Positions 25,321-33,565 of a stretch of 45,420 nucleotides of DNA are shown in pieces. Positions within the stretch are counted from its first letter, which is position 1; each line of letters opens with the position of its first letter. A model generated the notes under the pieces. That model made no database searches. It was not told the DNA's origin and saw only the letters and a program-made list of their open reading frames with translations. Origin of the DNA: Chloroflexota bacterium (lineage in GTDB: Bacteria; Chloroflexota; UBA11872; UBA12225); NCBI GenBank assembly GCA_947446285.1, contig CANFGH010000014.1, positions 1 through 45,420 of the forward strand. The letters run 5' to 3'. The translations under genes were made by a program, and so were the position numbers.

Positions 25321-26697
25321 ATGAAAAATTCGGAAGTGGCAAGTTATGGACGGATGGGTCGCACCCGTCGCACCATGCTTGTGACGGGTAGCACCGTTGT
25401 GGCGGGAGTGGTTCTCGCTGCATGCGGCGGTGAAGGTGAAACCGGTAAGGGCGAAGTTGACCTCAAGAACCATCCTCCGATCAAACTAACCACAAATATT
25501 ATTGACAAGGGAAACCCCACATGGCCGGCCTTTGACGCTGCTGACAAGGCCATAAAGGGCAAGTACCCGTGGTTAACGATGGAGTACCTAGGGGGGGCAA
25601 ACTCGTCGTTTGATGGCATGACCAAGGTAGTGGCAGATGCCGCTGCCGGATCTCTGCCAGACATGATCTATGCGCAGGGTTCGCAAATTCAGTTCTACAT
25701 CAACAAGAAGACAGTATTGCCTATTAGTTCTTACTTGAGCAAAGACAAAGCATTCGACATCGCCGACTTCCCCAAAGTGGCGATTGACATGTATAGCCGT
25801 GCCGGGCAGGTTTATGCGATTCCCTACGATCACGGCCCGCAGATGCTCTGGTACAACGCTGAACTTTTCAAGAAGTATGGCGTATCGCCACCGACCGACA
25901 AATGGACGTGGGATGACGCCCTCGAAGCGGCGAAGAAAATCACTGATCCTGCCCAGAATCAGTGGGGCATCCTTGATGGTGGTCCGAATGCCGGGTGGTC
26001 GATGGCGGCATATCTTGGCCCCTGGGGAGGCGAGTGGGTCGACGACAGCGAGACCAAGACGGGGATCGCAAGTGGTCCGTCTCTGCAGGCAATGCAGTAC
26101 TGGACTGACCTCTTTTTCAAGTACAAGGTCAATGCCGTCCCTGGGAGTTTCCAGGGTTCGATTGATGAAATGTTCCTTCAGGGCAAAGTTGGCATGAGGC
26201 TTGGTGGACCGTGGACCTATCGCGGATGGATCGGGAAGCTCAATTTCGAGGCGCCGATCTCCAACTGGCCTCTCGGGTCAACCGGCAAGCGGATTAGCGG
26301 TTCCATGGGTTCCGGTTACCCAATTTCGGCAACCACCAAGTACCGTGACGAGACTTGGGCGTACATGTCGGAACTTGTCGGCAAGGATCCCGAGAGATCA
26401 ATCCTGTGGCAGTTCATCAAAACCGGCCTTGGCACACCAATTCGGTTCTCCGCCATGAAGGAGTACGAGAAGTCCAAGTTCGCCCCACCAAACGTGGCGA
26501 TTGTTGCTCCGGCGGAGAAGTACGCGGCACTGGGTCGACCAATCTCCCCGGCCAAGTTCGACATCGACAAGGTTTTCACCGAGGAGAAGGCTGCTCTTCT
26601 GAAGCAAGAGGTTGGTGCCAAGGAGTTTGTTGACAAGGTTGCGTCAAGAGTTGCACCAATCCTTGAGAAGAACAAGGGTTGGGACAAGGCGAACTAG
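25321..26697 (+). CDS. ABC-type solute-binding lipoprotein of the catabolic cassette
   Basis: A family-1 extracellular solute-binding protein, 458 residues. The signal has the twin-arginine-like GRTRRTMLV (Arg16-Arg17) and a lipobox LAAC with Cys35, the same layout as the protein at 512. The mature part shows the usual IPYDHGPQMLWYN and KWTWDDALEAAKKI segments of carbohydrate-binding proteins. ATG 25321 follows a GGGGGAT site. It uses more A/T-ending codons than genes outside 21.6-28.4 kb. No permease or ATPase gene accompanies it, so import would need components encoded elsewhere. It follows gntR by 68 nt. A sugar or sugar-acid ligand is likely but not proven. Confidence 0.88.
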   Translation: MKNSEVASYGRMGRTRRTMLVTGSTVVAGVVLAACGGEGETGKGEVDLKNHPPIKLTTNIIDKGNPTWPAFDAADKAIKGKYPWLTMEYLGGANSSFDGMTKVVADAAAGSLPDMIYAQGSQIQFYINKKTVLPISSYLSKDKAFDIADFPKVAIDMYSRAGQVYAIPYDHGPQMLWYNAELFKKYGVSPPTDKWTWDDALEAAKKITDPAQNQWGILDGGPNAGWSMAAYLGPWGGEWVDDSETKTGIASGPSLQAMQYWTDLFFKYKVNAVPGSFQGSIDEMFLQGKVGMRLGGPWTYRGWIGKLNFEAPISNWPLGSTGKRISGSMGSGYPISATTKYRDETWAYMSELVGKDPERSILWQFIKTGLGTPIRFSAMKEYEKSKFAPPNVAIVAPAEKYAALGRPISPAKFDIDKVFTEEKAALLKQEVGAKEFVDKVASRVAPILEKNKGWDKAN

Positions 26698-26742
26698 CCG
26701 ACGGGCGGGGTTCAACGCGTGATCTTGGTTGCCCTGACACCG

Positions 26743-26774
26743 GCGTGCCCGTCCATTTTCCAGGACGGGCATGC
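26743..26774 (+). terminator. Stem-loop between solute-binding protein and SDR genes
   Basis: A 12-bp stem (26743-26754 with 26763-26774, one G-U pair) and an 8-nt loop ATTTTCCA, with no T-run behind. It probably acts as a 3' stabiliser or partial terminator, letting the binding protein be made in excess of the downstream SDR. Confidence 0.6.
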
Positions 26775-26827
26775 GGGGTTGGGACAGGGCGAGCGGGAAC
26801 AACGCTACCCAACAAGGAGAATGCTTC

Positions 26828-27619
26828 ATGAACACCGGCAAGCTTCACGGGCGCGTGGTCCTCGTGACCGGAGGATCTCGAGGTATTGGTGCGGCAATCG
26901 CACGACGGTGCGCCAATGAAGGGGCGTCCGTCGCGATCAACTACATCACTGGCCCAGAACCGGTACAGGGCAAGGACAACAGAGCGTCAGCACAGTCCAT
27001 CGTGGATGAGATTGTCGCCAGTGGAGGCGCAGCGGTCGCTGTTGAAGCTGATGTGTCTGATGGTCACGGTGTAAGCGCGATGGTTGATCATGTGACCGCG
27101 ACCCTCGGAACGATTGATGTGCTCGTTAACAATGCGGGCATCGAGACGATCATTCCATTCCTCGAAATGACCGAGACGCAGTACCAACGGGTCTTGGACG
27201 TGAACCTTAAAGGCGAGTGGCTTTGCGCCCAAGCGGTAACGCGTCGCTTAGTTGCCTCCGGAAAGTCCGGGGCAATCGTGAACCTTGCGAGCATACAGTC
27301 GGGAATGGCTCTTCCGGGCAGAAGCCACTATGCCCCAAGCAAGCGAGGGGTTGAGGCCCTCACTAGGAACCTAGCCTCAGAACTCGCTCCCCACCATATT
27401 CGAGTGAATTGCATTAACCCCGGGCTCATTGCGACGGATATGACTGCGTGGGTGATGGACGATGCGATTGTCCTTCCCATTGTGCTGAACAACATTCCCA
27501 TGAAACGCGCTGGCGATCCGGACGAAATCGCGAAGGTCGTAGTCTTCCTCGCAAGTGATGACGCTTCTTACGTGACTGGACAATGCATTTATGTCGACGG
27601 TGGATGGATCGTGACCTAA
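26828..27619 (+). CDS. Short-chain dehydrogenase/reductase (SDR), cassette copy
   Basis: A classical SDR of 263 residues: cofactor motif TGGSRGIG near 14-21, VNNAG, catalytic Ser in LASIQSG, YAPSK active-site Tyr/Lys and the C-terminal YVTGQCIYVDGGW. It is similar to 3-ketoacyl reductase-like and sugar (fucose or glucose) dehydrogenases; the substrate is probably a sugar or sugar acid of this cluster. ATG 26828 follows AAGGAG; the longer frame runs into the preceding hairpin. A ThuA gene follows after 70 nt. Confidence 0.88.
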   Translation: MNTGKLHGRVVLVTGGSRGIGAAIARRCANEGASVAINYITGPEPVQGKDNRASAQSIVDEIVASGGAAVAVEADVSDGHGVSAMVDHVTATLGTIDVLVNNAGIETIIPFLEMTETQYQRVLDVNLKGEWLCAQAVTRRLVASGKSGAIVNLASIQSGMALPGRSHYAPSKRGVEALTRNLASELAPHHIRVNCINPGLIATDMTAWVMDDAIVLPIVLNNIPMKRAGDPDEIAKVVVFLASDDASYVTGQCIYVDGGWIVT

Positions 27620-27689
27620 TCCGGGAACGTGCGGTTGGGCTGCATACTGCCTTTTGCGACACAACTAACTGACCGAGAGGAACTTCTGC

Positions 27690-28427
27690 GTGAGTTCACG
27701 ACCAAGGGCGCTGCTCATCATGGGTGGCGATGCCTATCACAACCTGCCGGAACACTACGAGGCTATCGCGGGTCTGTTCGCTGGTCCTGCTGGGTGCAAC
27801 ATCGTGGTGACCGATGATCTTCCGTCTCAGACGCAAAAAACACTTTCAGGCTATGACCTCATTGTCCTCTGGACCACAATGGCTAAGGGGCCACCCGAGG
27901 CAATCGGGGCGCTCTTCGATGTCGTGCGCCAAGGCACACCACTAATCGGACTACATGCCGCACCGTACACCGTTCGAATGGTCGACGGCGGTCCCGAAGC
28001 GATTGGCTGTTCATATATTAAGAGATTCGCACACCTCCCGTATCAGACCGTAAAAGTCGACATTGCTGACGTCGCGCACCCGATCACTCAGGGTGTGAGT
28101 TCATTCTCGATATCGGATGAGTTGTACTGCCTGGAGGACTTGCCGGCCGACGCAACGGTGCTGGCTAGCTATGACGGCCGTGCAGCTTCGGCTCCCTATG
28201 TAATCCCGGAAGGCCGTGAACCGAACCCGTCTGATGCTGACGCCCACGTGTGGCGAATGACGCAATCGCACGCTCCACTTCTTTACACCAAACCGTTGGG
28301 TACGGGACATGTTGTGGTCAATGCGCTTGGTCACGATGGGCAGGCGCTGACCAACCCCGGCTTTCGACAACTTACCGTGCAGGCAGCGCGGTGGTTGCTT
28401 ACGGGTGCCAATCCGACAACTCATTGA
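27690..28427 (+). CDS. ThuA-like (class I glutamine amidotransferase-fold) protein, cassette copy
   Basis: A 245-residue protein of the ThuA family, named for trehalose-utilisation genes of rhizobia and linked to oxidation or handling of keto-sugars. Features are the ALLIMGGDAYHN N-terminal strand, GTPLIGLHAAPYT at the nucleophile-elbow position with Ala rather than Cys, and LYTKPLGTGHVVVNALGHDG near the end. The catalytic Cys of true amidotransferases is missing, as usual for ThuA. GTG 27690 has GAGAGG nine bases upstream. It is last gene of the cassette; a (GGCTA)x3 repeat and a change in base composition follow. Confidence 0.82.
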   Translation: MSSRPRALLIMGGDAYHNLPEHYEAIAGLFAGPAGCNIVVTDDLPSQTQKTLSGYDLIVLWTTMAKGPPEAIGALFDVVRQGTPLIGLHAAPYTVRMVDGGPEAIGCSYIKRFAHLPYQTVKVDIADVAHPITQGVSSFSISDELYCLEDLPADATVLASYDGRAASAPYVIPEGREPNPSDADAHVWRMTQSHAPLLYTKPLGTGHVVVNALGHDGQALTNPGFRQLTVQAARWLLTGANPTTH

Positions 28428-28456
28428 TGGTTACACGGCATCGTACGGGGTCAGAA

Positions 28457-28471
28457 GGCTAGGCTAGGCTA
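28457..28471. repeat. (GGCTA)x3 short tandem repeat
   Basis: Three perfect head-to-tail copies of a pentamer lie in the 102-bp gap at the right edge of the lower-GC cassette, just upstream of the enolase promoter region. Confidence 0.8.
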
Positions 28472-28493
28472 GCGTCAAGCACCACCTCGCCGG

Positions 28494-28499
28494 TACTAT
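28494..28499 (+). promoter_or_regulatory. Possible -10 element TACTAT
   Basis: TACTAT, 31 nt before the enolase start, is the only AT-rich hexamer in a GC-rich gap. No -35 match is seen 17 bp upstream. Confidence 0.4.
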
Positions 28500-28529
28500 C
28501 CCGCGCATCCCAAGTGGGTGGGAGGCGAC

Positions 28530-29660
28530 ATGAAGATCACGGCGGTGCGGTCGATCACGGGAGGGATCCCGATCCCGGGCGGAGGGTTCGCACCGGCGTG
28601 GTGGCCAGGGCAGGTGATCCGTGATCTCTGGTTCACATTGTGTGTGATTGAGACGGACGCGGGGATCACCGGCTTTGGCCCGGGTGGGTTCCGTACCGGT
28701 GGGTGGACCGGCGAGGCATTCATCCGCAAGCACTTGCTTGGTCGCGACCCGCGAACCCTCGATATCGGGGTATTGGCCGAGCATCCCGAGTCGCTGCCGA
28801 TGGCGAAGGGGAACCGCCCGGTCGCCCTTGAGTTTGCGTTGTGGGACCTGCTTGGGAAGGCCTGCGGGCAGCCGGTGTACCGGATGCTTGGCGGCTATAA
28901 GGACTCGATCAAGGCGTACTGCTCGACCGATAGCGTGACCGATGCCGGAAATCACATCGACTTCGCCCACGATGCAATCGAACGCGGGTACCGCGCGATC
29001 AAGTTGCGGATGCATCGTGCGACGGTCGATGACGACCTGGTGGTCGTGCGGGCTGTCCGAGATGCCGTTGGCGACCGCCTGGAGATCATGGCCGACGCCA
29101 ACCAGGCGCAGAACCCGTATTGGACGCGCGCCGACGCGTTACGGGCGGCCCGTGGCCTGCAGGAATTGGGGGCGTCGTGGCTTGAGGAACCGCTCGCGAT
29201 GCACGACGCCGAGGGATTGGCGACCGTGGCGGGTGCTGTCGACATGCCCATTGCCGGTGCCGAGAATGAGTATGGGATGCCCCGCTACGCGGAGTTCCTG
29301 AAGCGTGGTGCCCTCGACATCCTGCAACCGGACCTTGAGGGATGTGGTGGCTTGCTTGAGTGGCGCAAGATTGCGGCGGTCTGCGAGGCGTATCGCGCGC
29401 CGTGCCTCGGCCATGTCTGGAACAACGGATTGGTGGTGGTGGTTGCCCTGCACGCGAGTTGCAGTGTGCCGAACGCGCCCTACCTTGAAGTGACCGATGA
29501 CCCGTTCTGGCCGGCACGCGAACGAGACCTGATCATGACCGAACCGCTTCGCGTCACCGATGGGATGGTGCGGGTTCCGACCGGTCCCGGGTGGGGCATC
29601 GAACTCGACTGGGACGTGATGCGCGCCCACACGACGTCCGAAGTGGTGGTGAGGATTTAG
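28530..29660 (+). CDS. Mandelate racemase/muconate lactonizing enzyme-family protein
   Basis: An enolase-superfamily member of 376 residues, start fixed by GGGAGG before ATG 28530. The barrel residues are: strand-2 motif IKLRMH with Lys158, Arg160 and His162 (KxR instead of the usual KxK); metal ligands Asp189 (MADANQ), Glu220 (LEEP) and Glu245 (GAENE); and His295 in GHVWNNG. This pattern belongs to acid-sugar dehydratases or racemases of the mandelate racemase subgroup, but the Arg at the second base position leaves the stereospecificity open. It stands alone between two SDR/ThuA pairs and may supply the dehydratase step for both. Confidence 0.82.
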   Translation: MKITAVRSITGGIPIPGGGFAPAWWPGQVIRDLWFTLCVIETDAGITGFGPGGFRTGGWTGEAFIRKHLLGRDPRTLDIGVLAEHPESLPMAKGNRPVALEFALWDLLGKACGQPVYRMLGGYKDSIKAYCSTDSVTDAGNHIDFAHDAIERGYRAIKLRMHRATVDDDLVVVRAVRDAVGDRLEIMADANQAQNPYWTRADALRAARGLQELGASWLEEPLAMHDAEGLATVAGAVDMPIAGAENEYGMPRYAEFLKRGALDILQPDLEGCGGLLEWRKIAAVCEAYRAPCLGHVWNNGLVVVVALHASCSVPNAPYLEVTDDPFWPARERDLIMTEPLRVTDGMVRVPTGPGWGIELDWDVMRAHTTSEVVVRI

Positions 29661-29746
29661 GCGCAGGCCCTCAATATTCGCTGTCCGGGACAGATGCCGG
29701 TTGTTCGATCGAGATTAATCGGCGGTGAGGGGCTCAAGTCTGCGGG

Positions 29747-30571
29747 TCACCGGGCGGAGGCGCCGCCGTCCAGGGCTATCACCTGGCCGGTGAGGTAGTC
29801 GGACGCGGGTGATGCAAGGAAGACCGCCACGCCGGCCAGGTCGGCTTCGTCGCCAAGGCGGCCTAGGGGAATACGATCGACGAGCGCGTCCTCGTGTTCG
29901 CTCACCACTCCCTCGGACAGGCGGGTCGGGAAGAAGCCTGGCGCAAGCGCGTTGACGGTGATCCCGTGCACCGCCCACTCGACGGCGAGTGCGCGTGTCA
30001 GCGACTCAATTGCACCCTTGCTTGCGGTATACCCCGCGGCCGTCACGACTGCGGGGTCCGTTCCACGCTGGGCCATGATCGAACTCAGGTTGATGATCTT
30101 GCCCCGGATCCGCCGACTTGGCGGAACAGTGCCGGATTCTGTCGCACGCTGATCGATGATGTGCCGTGCGAACCTTTGCGACAGCGTGAATGATGCGGTC
30201 AGGTTGGTGTCGATGACCATTCGCCACCGGTCGATCGGATGGTCGAGACTGGGGGTCCCCCAAGTGATGCCCGCGTTGTTCACGAGAATGTCTAGGTGAC
30301 CCCACCGGTCGATGATCGCGTCGAACAGGGCGTCACATTGGACGGGATCGGTGATGTCGCAGGTGCGGGCAAGACAGTCGTGCCCGGCAGCGGCAAAATC
30401 AGCCGCCGTCACATCAAGCCACGACGCGCGCCTCGCGGTGATGGCAATCCGCGCCCCTGCTTGGGCGAGTGCCTCGGCGATGGTCCGGCCGAGGCCACGA
30501 CTGCCTCCGGTCACCAAGGCGACGTTGCCATCCAGACGGAATGAATCAAGGACAGTGCGCGCGCTGGTCAC
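29747..30571 (-). CDS. Short-chain dehydrogenase/reductase, second copy
   Basis: A 274-residue classical SDR with TGGSRGLG, LVNNAG, the active-site Ser in NLSSIMAQRG, YTASKGA and the C-terminal DYLTGQVIALDGG. An extra loop (RATESGTVPPSRRIRGK, about 165-180) precedes the catalytic Ser. It is close to gluconate 5-dehydrogenase-like enzymes. GTG 30571 is chosen because GAGG lies eight bases upstream and homologues start near the Asp-Ser-Phe-Arg-Leu stretch; the frame to 30640 overlaps the upstream ThuA gene. It is the last gene of the minus-strand operon M3 peptidase-ThuA-SDR. Confidence 0.87.
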   Translation of the reverse strand: MTSARTVLDSFRLDGNVALVTGGSRGLGRTIAEALAQAGARIAITARRASWLDVTAADFAAAGHDCLARTCDITDPVQCDALFDAIIDRWGHLDILVNNAGITWGTPSLDHPIDRWRMVIDTNLTASFTLSQRFARHIIDQRATESGTVPPSRRIRGKIINLSSIMAQRGTDPAVVTAAGYTASKGAIESLTRALAVEWAVHGITVNALAPGFFPTRLSEGVVSEHEDALVDRIPLGRLGDEADLAGVAVFLASPASDYLTGQVIALDGGASAR

Positions 30572-30617
30572 GGATGTGGCCTCGCAATCACGATCATGCC
30601 TGCGGGTTCCCTTGGTG

Positions 30618-31340
30618 TCAGGCTCGATGGGCAGCAGCACCCTGTGCGGCCCAGATCAGGCCACGGGTAACCATGGTTAGGGCCTCGGCGGTGTCGAAGA
30701 CCGAGGCGACGTGCCCGAGGCTTGTGTACCAGACCCGCCCCAGACCCCACCGTTTGGTCCACGTGACCGGCATCACCACGCCTGCCATCTCGTCTCGGTC
30801 GACTGCATCCTGAACGGATTGGTCAAACACGTCTCCAGACGCCGCCCCAATGGCCACATGAGTGGTCGCATGCACGGTCACGCCCGGATCGACGTGCATG
30901 TAGTAGAGCTCGGACTGGATTGTGAAGTCGGCCATGCCGCCGGTACTGACGTGCGGTACCGGTCCGATGCGCACCCGGTAGATTGCCGGTGCGTTCCCCG
31001 GGTGCGCAACCCATTGGCCCCCGGTCATGAACTGGTACTCGGTGTCGTCGCGGAAGGCATCGCACATTCCACCATGCCACCCGCCGATCCCAACCCCGGC
31101 GCGGACGGCAGCGATGAGGGGCTTCACCTGTTCCTTGGTTGCGGTGCGGTCCATCGTCCGCAAGGGCACCACGAGGTCCAGCGTGCGTAGGTGTTCGATG
31201 TCTGCGAGGCTGTCCAGAGTGTCGGAGATTTCGACTTGCACACCAGCCTCACGCAAGCAGGCCGCGACCCGTTCTGACGTCTCGATGGGTTCGTGATCGG
31301 CCCAACCACCGCGGACGATCAAGGCATTCAACACAGTCAT
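30618..31340 (-). CDS. ThuA-like protein, second copy
   Basis: A 240-residue ThuA-family protein. N-terminal NALIVRGGWADHEP, then VGIGGWHGGMCDAF at the elbow (GWHGG is the common ThuA form), GGQWVAHPG, and WYTSLGHVASVF, the family C-terminal motif. It belongs to a different branch from the copy at 27690, with little overall identity by eye. The start codon lies one base beyond the stop of the upstream M3 peptidase gene, so translation is coupled. The SDR follows after 46 nt. Probably it acts in sugar or sugar-acid metabolism with that SDR. Confidence 0.83.
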   Translation of the reverse strand: MTVLNALIVRGGWADHEPIETSERVAACLREAGVQVEISDTLDSLADIEHLRTLDLVVPLRTMDRTATKEQVKPLIAAVRAGVGIGGWHGGMCDAFRDDTEYQFMTGGQWVAHPGNAPAIYRVRIGPVPHVSTGGMADFTIQSELYYMHVDPGVTVHATTHVAIGAASGDVFDQSVQDAVDRDEMAGVVMPVTWTKRWGLGRVWYTSLGHVASVFDTAEALTMVTRGLIWAAQGAAAHRA

Positions 31341-31341
31341 G

Positions 31342-33198
31342 TCAGCTTCTCCGGGCGAGTTCTTCGTCGACGGCGGCTACGAAGTCGTCAATGCGGGCGC
31401 GACAGATGTCCAGACTGTCCTTCCAGAACCCGACTGATGCGAAGTCGATGCCGAAACGGTGGCCGAGTTGAGCCGCGCTTTCCATGCCAGTGTGCGCGAG
31501 GAGGTCGTCGAAGCCCCGCCGGAACGGTGTGGCGTCGTGTTCGTAGCGGGCGTAGAGGCCTAACCCAAAGAGAAGGCCAAAGGTGTAGGGCCAGTTGTAG
31601 AAAGACCGTGTGCTGTAGTAATGAGGCTTCATGGCCCACATGAAGGCGTGGAGTTGGTTGGTGTCCAGACCGTCGCCGTAGGTCTCGCGCTGCGCAGCAA
31701 GCATGAGGTTGTTCAGTTCCTCGACGCTGAGTTCGCGCCTGGCCCGCTGTTCGAAGACGCGGGTCTCAAGAAGGAAGCGCGAGTGGATGTCCACCACGAT
31801 CTGCGAGGCGTTCTCCAGGAACGCGTCGAGCATGGTCAACCGGTCGGCACCGGCGGCCCGATCAAGGGCGGCGGTCGTCACGAGAGTCTCGCAGAAGATG
31901 CTTGCCGTTTCGGCTAGTGGCATGGGTGTCGCACGTTGGGTGGCGGTGCGGTCGGCGAGGTTGATGTTGTGATACGCGTGGCCAAGTTCGTGGGCAAGGG
32001 TCTGGACGCTGTTGAAACTATGGGCGAAATTGATGAAGACGCGGGACTCGTCACCCCGGACGCTCATGCAGAAGGCGCCGTCCCGTTTGCCGTCCCGTGG
32101 TTCGGCGTCAACCCATCGTTCATGCATTGCACGGCGGGCGACCCCGGCGAGGCGGTCGGAATAGTCCGCAAAGCGATCGATCACGAAGGCCTCGGCCTCC
32201 GGATAGGGCCACGAACGTGCACCCTGACCCAGTGGGGCGAAGAGGTCGAACCAAGGCAATGGTCCGGAGTGTCCGAGGAGGCGGGACTTGGCGCGGAAGT
32301 AGCGTCGGAAGTCCGGGAATGAGGCAACGCAGGCCTCGTGCATTGCCCAGAGGGTCTCGCGTTCGACGTTGTTGCCGAACAGGGCAGGCGCGAGGGCATC
32401 AGACCATCCTCGTCGTGCATTCAGGGTGACGACTTCACCCTTGATACCGTTCATCGCGGCTGCAAGGGGCACTCCCACGGTCTCCCACCCGCGGAGTTCG
32501 GCCTCATAGGCGGACTTGCGGATGTGCGGATCGGCGTCGTGCGCGAGGCCCCGCACGGCACTCATCGGCAAGGTGCGGGTCGTGCCGGCACGCTCGTCGT
32601 TGACCGCATCCGGGAACTCGACGGCGACGGTCAGACGCGAGGTGATGTTTCCGTGCAACTTTGCCCACGCAGAACTGCCGGATATCGAGAGATGGGCGGA
32701 CAAGTCTTCCTCCGCCTCCGACATCTGGTGTCGGGCGGCGATGGCAGCCTTGTGGACGGCGAAGGCATGGTCACGAGCGACAGTGGAGGCGCCGATAAGG
32801 GCCTCGGCATCGAACGACCCGACCCACGCGGTATAGCGCGTGCGCACATTCGCGAGGTTGACGAGCAGGGCCTCGAGTTCGGAGTACGCCGCCGGCGCCA
32901 CCGCGTCGCGCGCGTCGGTCGAGATGAAGGCGTGGAGGTACGACCCGATGATGCGTGTGTCGTCGCCAATGCCGTTGAGGTCGTTGGTGATCTCTTCGTA
33001 CGACGCAATCGTATCCGGGGTGACCGCGACAGCTGCCTGTCGACGGATGTCGAGGGCGTCGACCCGTTCGCGGACGTGGCAGACGCGGTTCCTGAGAGCC
33101 TCGACAGCATCGCGGAACTCAGGCGAGTCGACGGCCGGGAAGTACTCGGAGACGTCCCAGCGGGGCAGCGAGGAGACCATGGAAGTGTCGCTGGACAT
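31342..33198 (-). CDS. M3-family oligoendopeptidase (PepF-like)
   Basis: A cytoplasmic zinc oligopeptidase, 618 residues, with the long helical N-terminal domain of PepF/M3B enzymes and the metal motif AHELGHAYHN (His403, Glu404, His407); the third ligand should be the Glu in the ASIFCETLVT stretch. It cleaves short peptides and usually serves peptide turnover. The start at 33198 has GGAGGG just upstream; the extra residues up to 33243 are not homologous. TATAGT at 33249-33254 fits as its -10 element. It heads the operon with ThuA and SDR, an unexpected partnership. Confidence 0.9.
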   Translation of the reverse strand: MSSDTSMVSSLPRWDVSEYFPAVDSPEFRDAVEALRNRVCHVRERVDALDIRRQAAVAVTPDTIASYEEITNDLNGIGDDTRIIGSYLHAFISTDARDAVAPAAYSELEALLVNLANVRTRYTAWVGSFDAEALIGASTVARDHAFAVHKAAIAARHQMSEAEEDLSAHLSISGSSAWAKLHGNITSRLTVAVEFPDAVNDERAGTTRTLPMSAVRGLAHDADPHIRKSAYEAELRGWETVGVPLAAAMNGIKGEVVTLNARRGWSDALAPALFGNNVERETLWAMHEACVASFPDFRRYFRAKSRLLGHSGPLPWFDLFAPLGQGARSWPYPEAEAFVIDRFADYSDRLAGVARRAMHERWVDAEPRDGKRDGAFCMSVRGDESRVFINFAHSFNSVQTLAHELGHAYHNINLADRTATQRATPMPLAETASIFCETLVTTAALDRAAGADRLTMLDAFLENASQIVVDIHSRFLLETRVFEQRARRELSVEELNNLMLAAQRETYGDGLDTNQLHAFMWAMKPHYYSTRSFYNWPYTFGLLFGLGLYARYEHDATPFRRGFDDLLAHTGMESAAQLGHRFGIDFASVGFWKDSLDICRARIDDFVAAVDEELARRS

Positions 33199-33248
33199 CG
33201 GCCCTCCGGTACGGCATTCAATAGGGCGCGCAAGGCCCCTCAATCGGC

Positions 33249-33254
33249 ACTATA
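33249..33254 (-). promoter_or_regulatory. -10 element of the M3 peptidase operon
   Basis: TATAGT on the minus strand, about 51 nt before ATG 33198; transcription would start near 33242. No -35 hexamer is recognisable. Confidence 0.5.
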
Positions 33255-33428
33255 CCGCGGTACCAGCGAACTTCCGGTTGGGCTTTTGACACGCTCGCGT
33301 GCCATTGATCGAGGGGACTCCGGACACATGCGTTGAGACCGTGAAGGTATGCAACCGGTGCCGGAGAGGCGGCACGAGCAGGAGATGTGCCGTCCATGGA
33401 CGATTCTCGCCCCTTCGCCTGACCCGAA

Positions 33429-33471
33429 CTGCTCCCCTAGTCTCGTGGCTTCGACGAGGCCAGGGGAGCAG
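33429..33471. terminator. Long two-part hairpin
   Basis: A 10-bp perfect stem (CTGCTCCCCT / AGGGGAGCAG), a small internal loop, a second 5-bp stem (CTCGT / ACGAG) and a 7-nt loop. On the minus strand it could end transcription from the secreted-protein gene or act as an RNA element. There is no T-tract. Confidence 0.5.
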
Positions 33472-33544
33472 TGACATCCACGACGTCGCGCCCTACTCCC
33501 TGAGCAGACCACCGAATCTCATCGCCCTGGGGTTCAAGGCGGTT

Positions 33545-33565
33545 CACACCGACCGGAGAGGTGTG
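33545..33565 (-). terminator. Short hairpin after the secreted-protein gene
   Basis: Stem CACACC (33545-33550) with GGTGTG (33560-33565), 36 nt after the minus-strand stop at 33602. It is a weak terminator candidate. Confidence 0.35.

Noticed and set aside
32338-33336. 332-residue plus-strand frame opposite the M3 peptidase
   Set aside because: It is Gly/Arg/Val-rich, has no recognisable domain and is antisense to a well-conserved peptidase.
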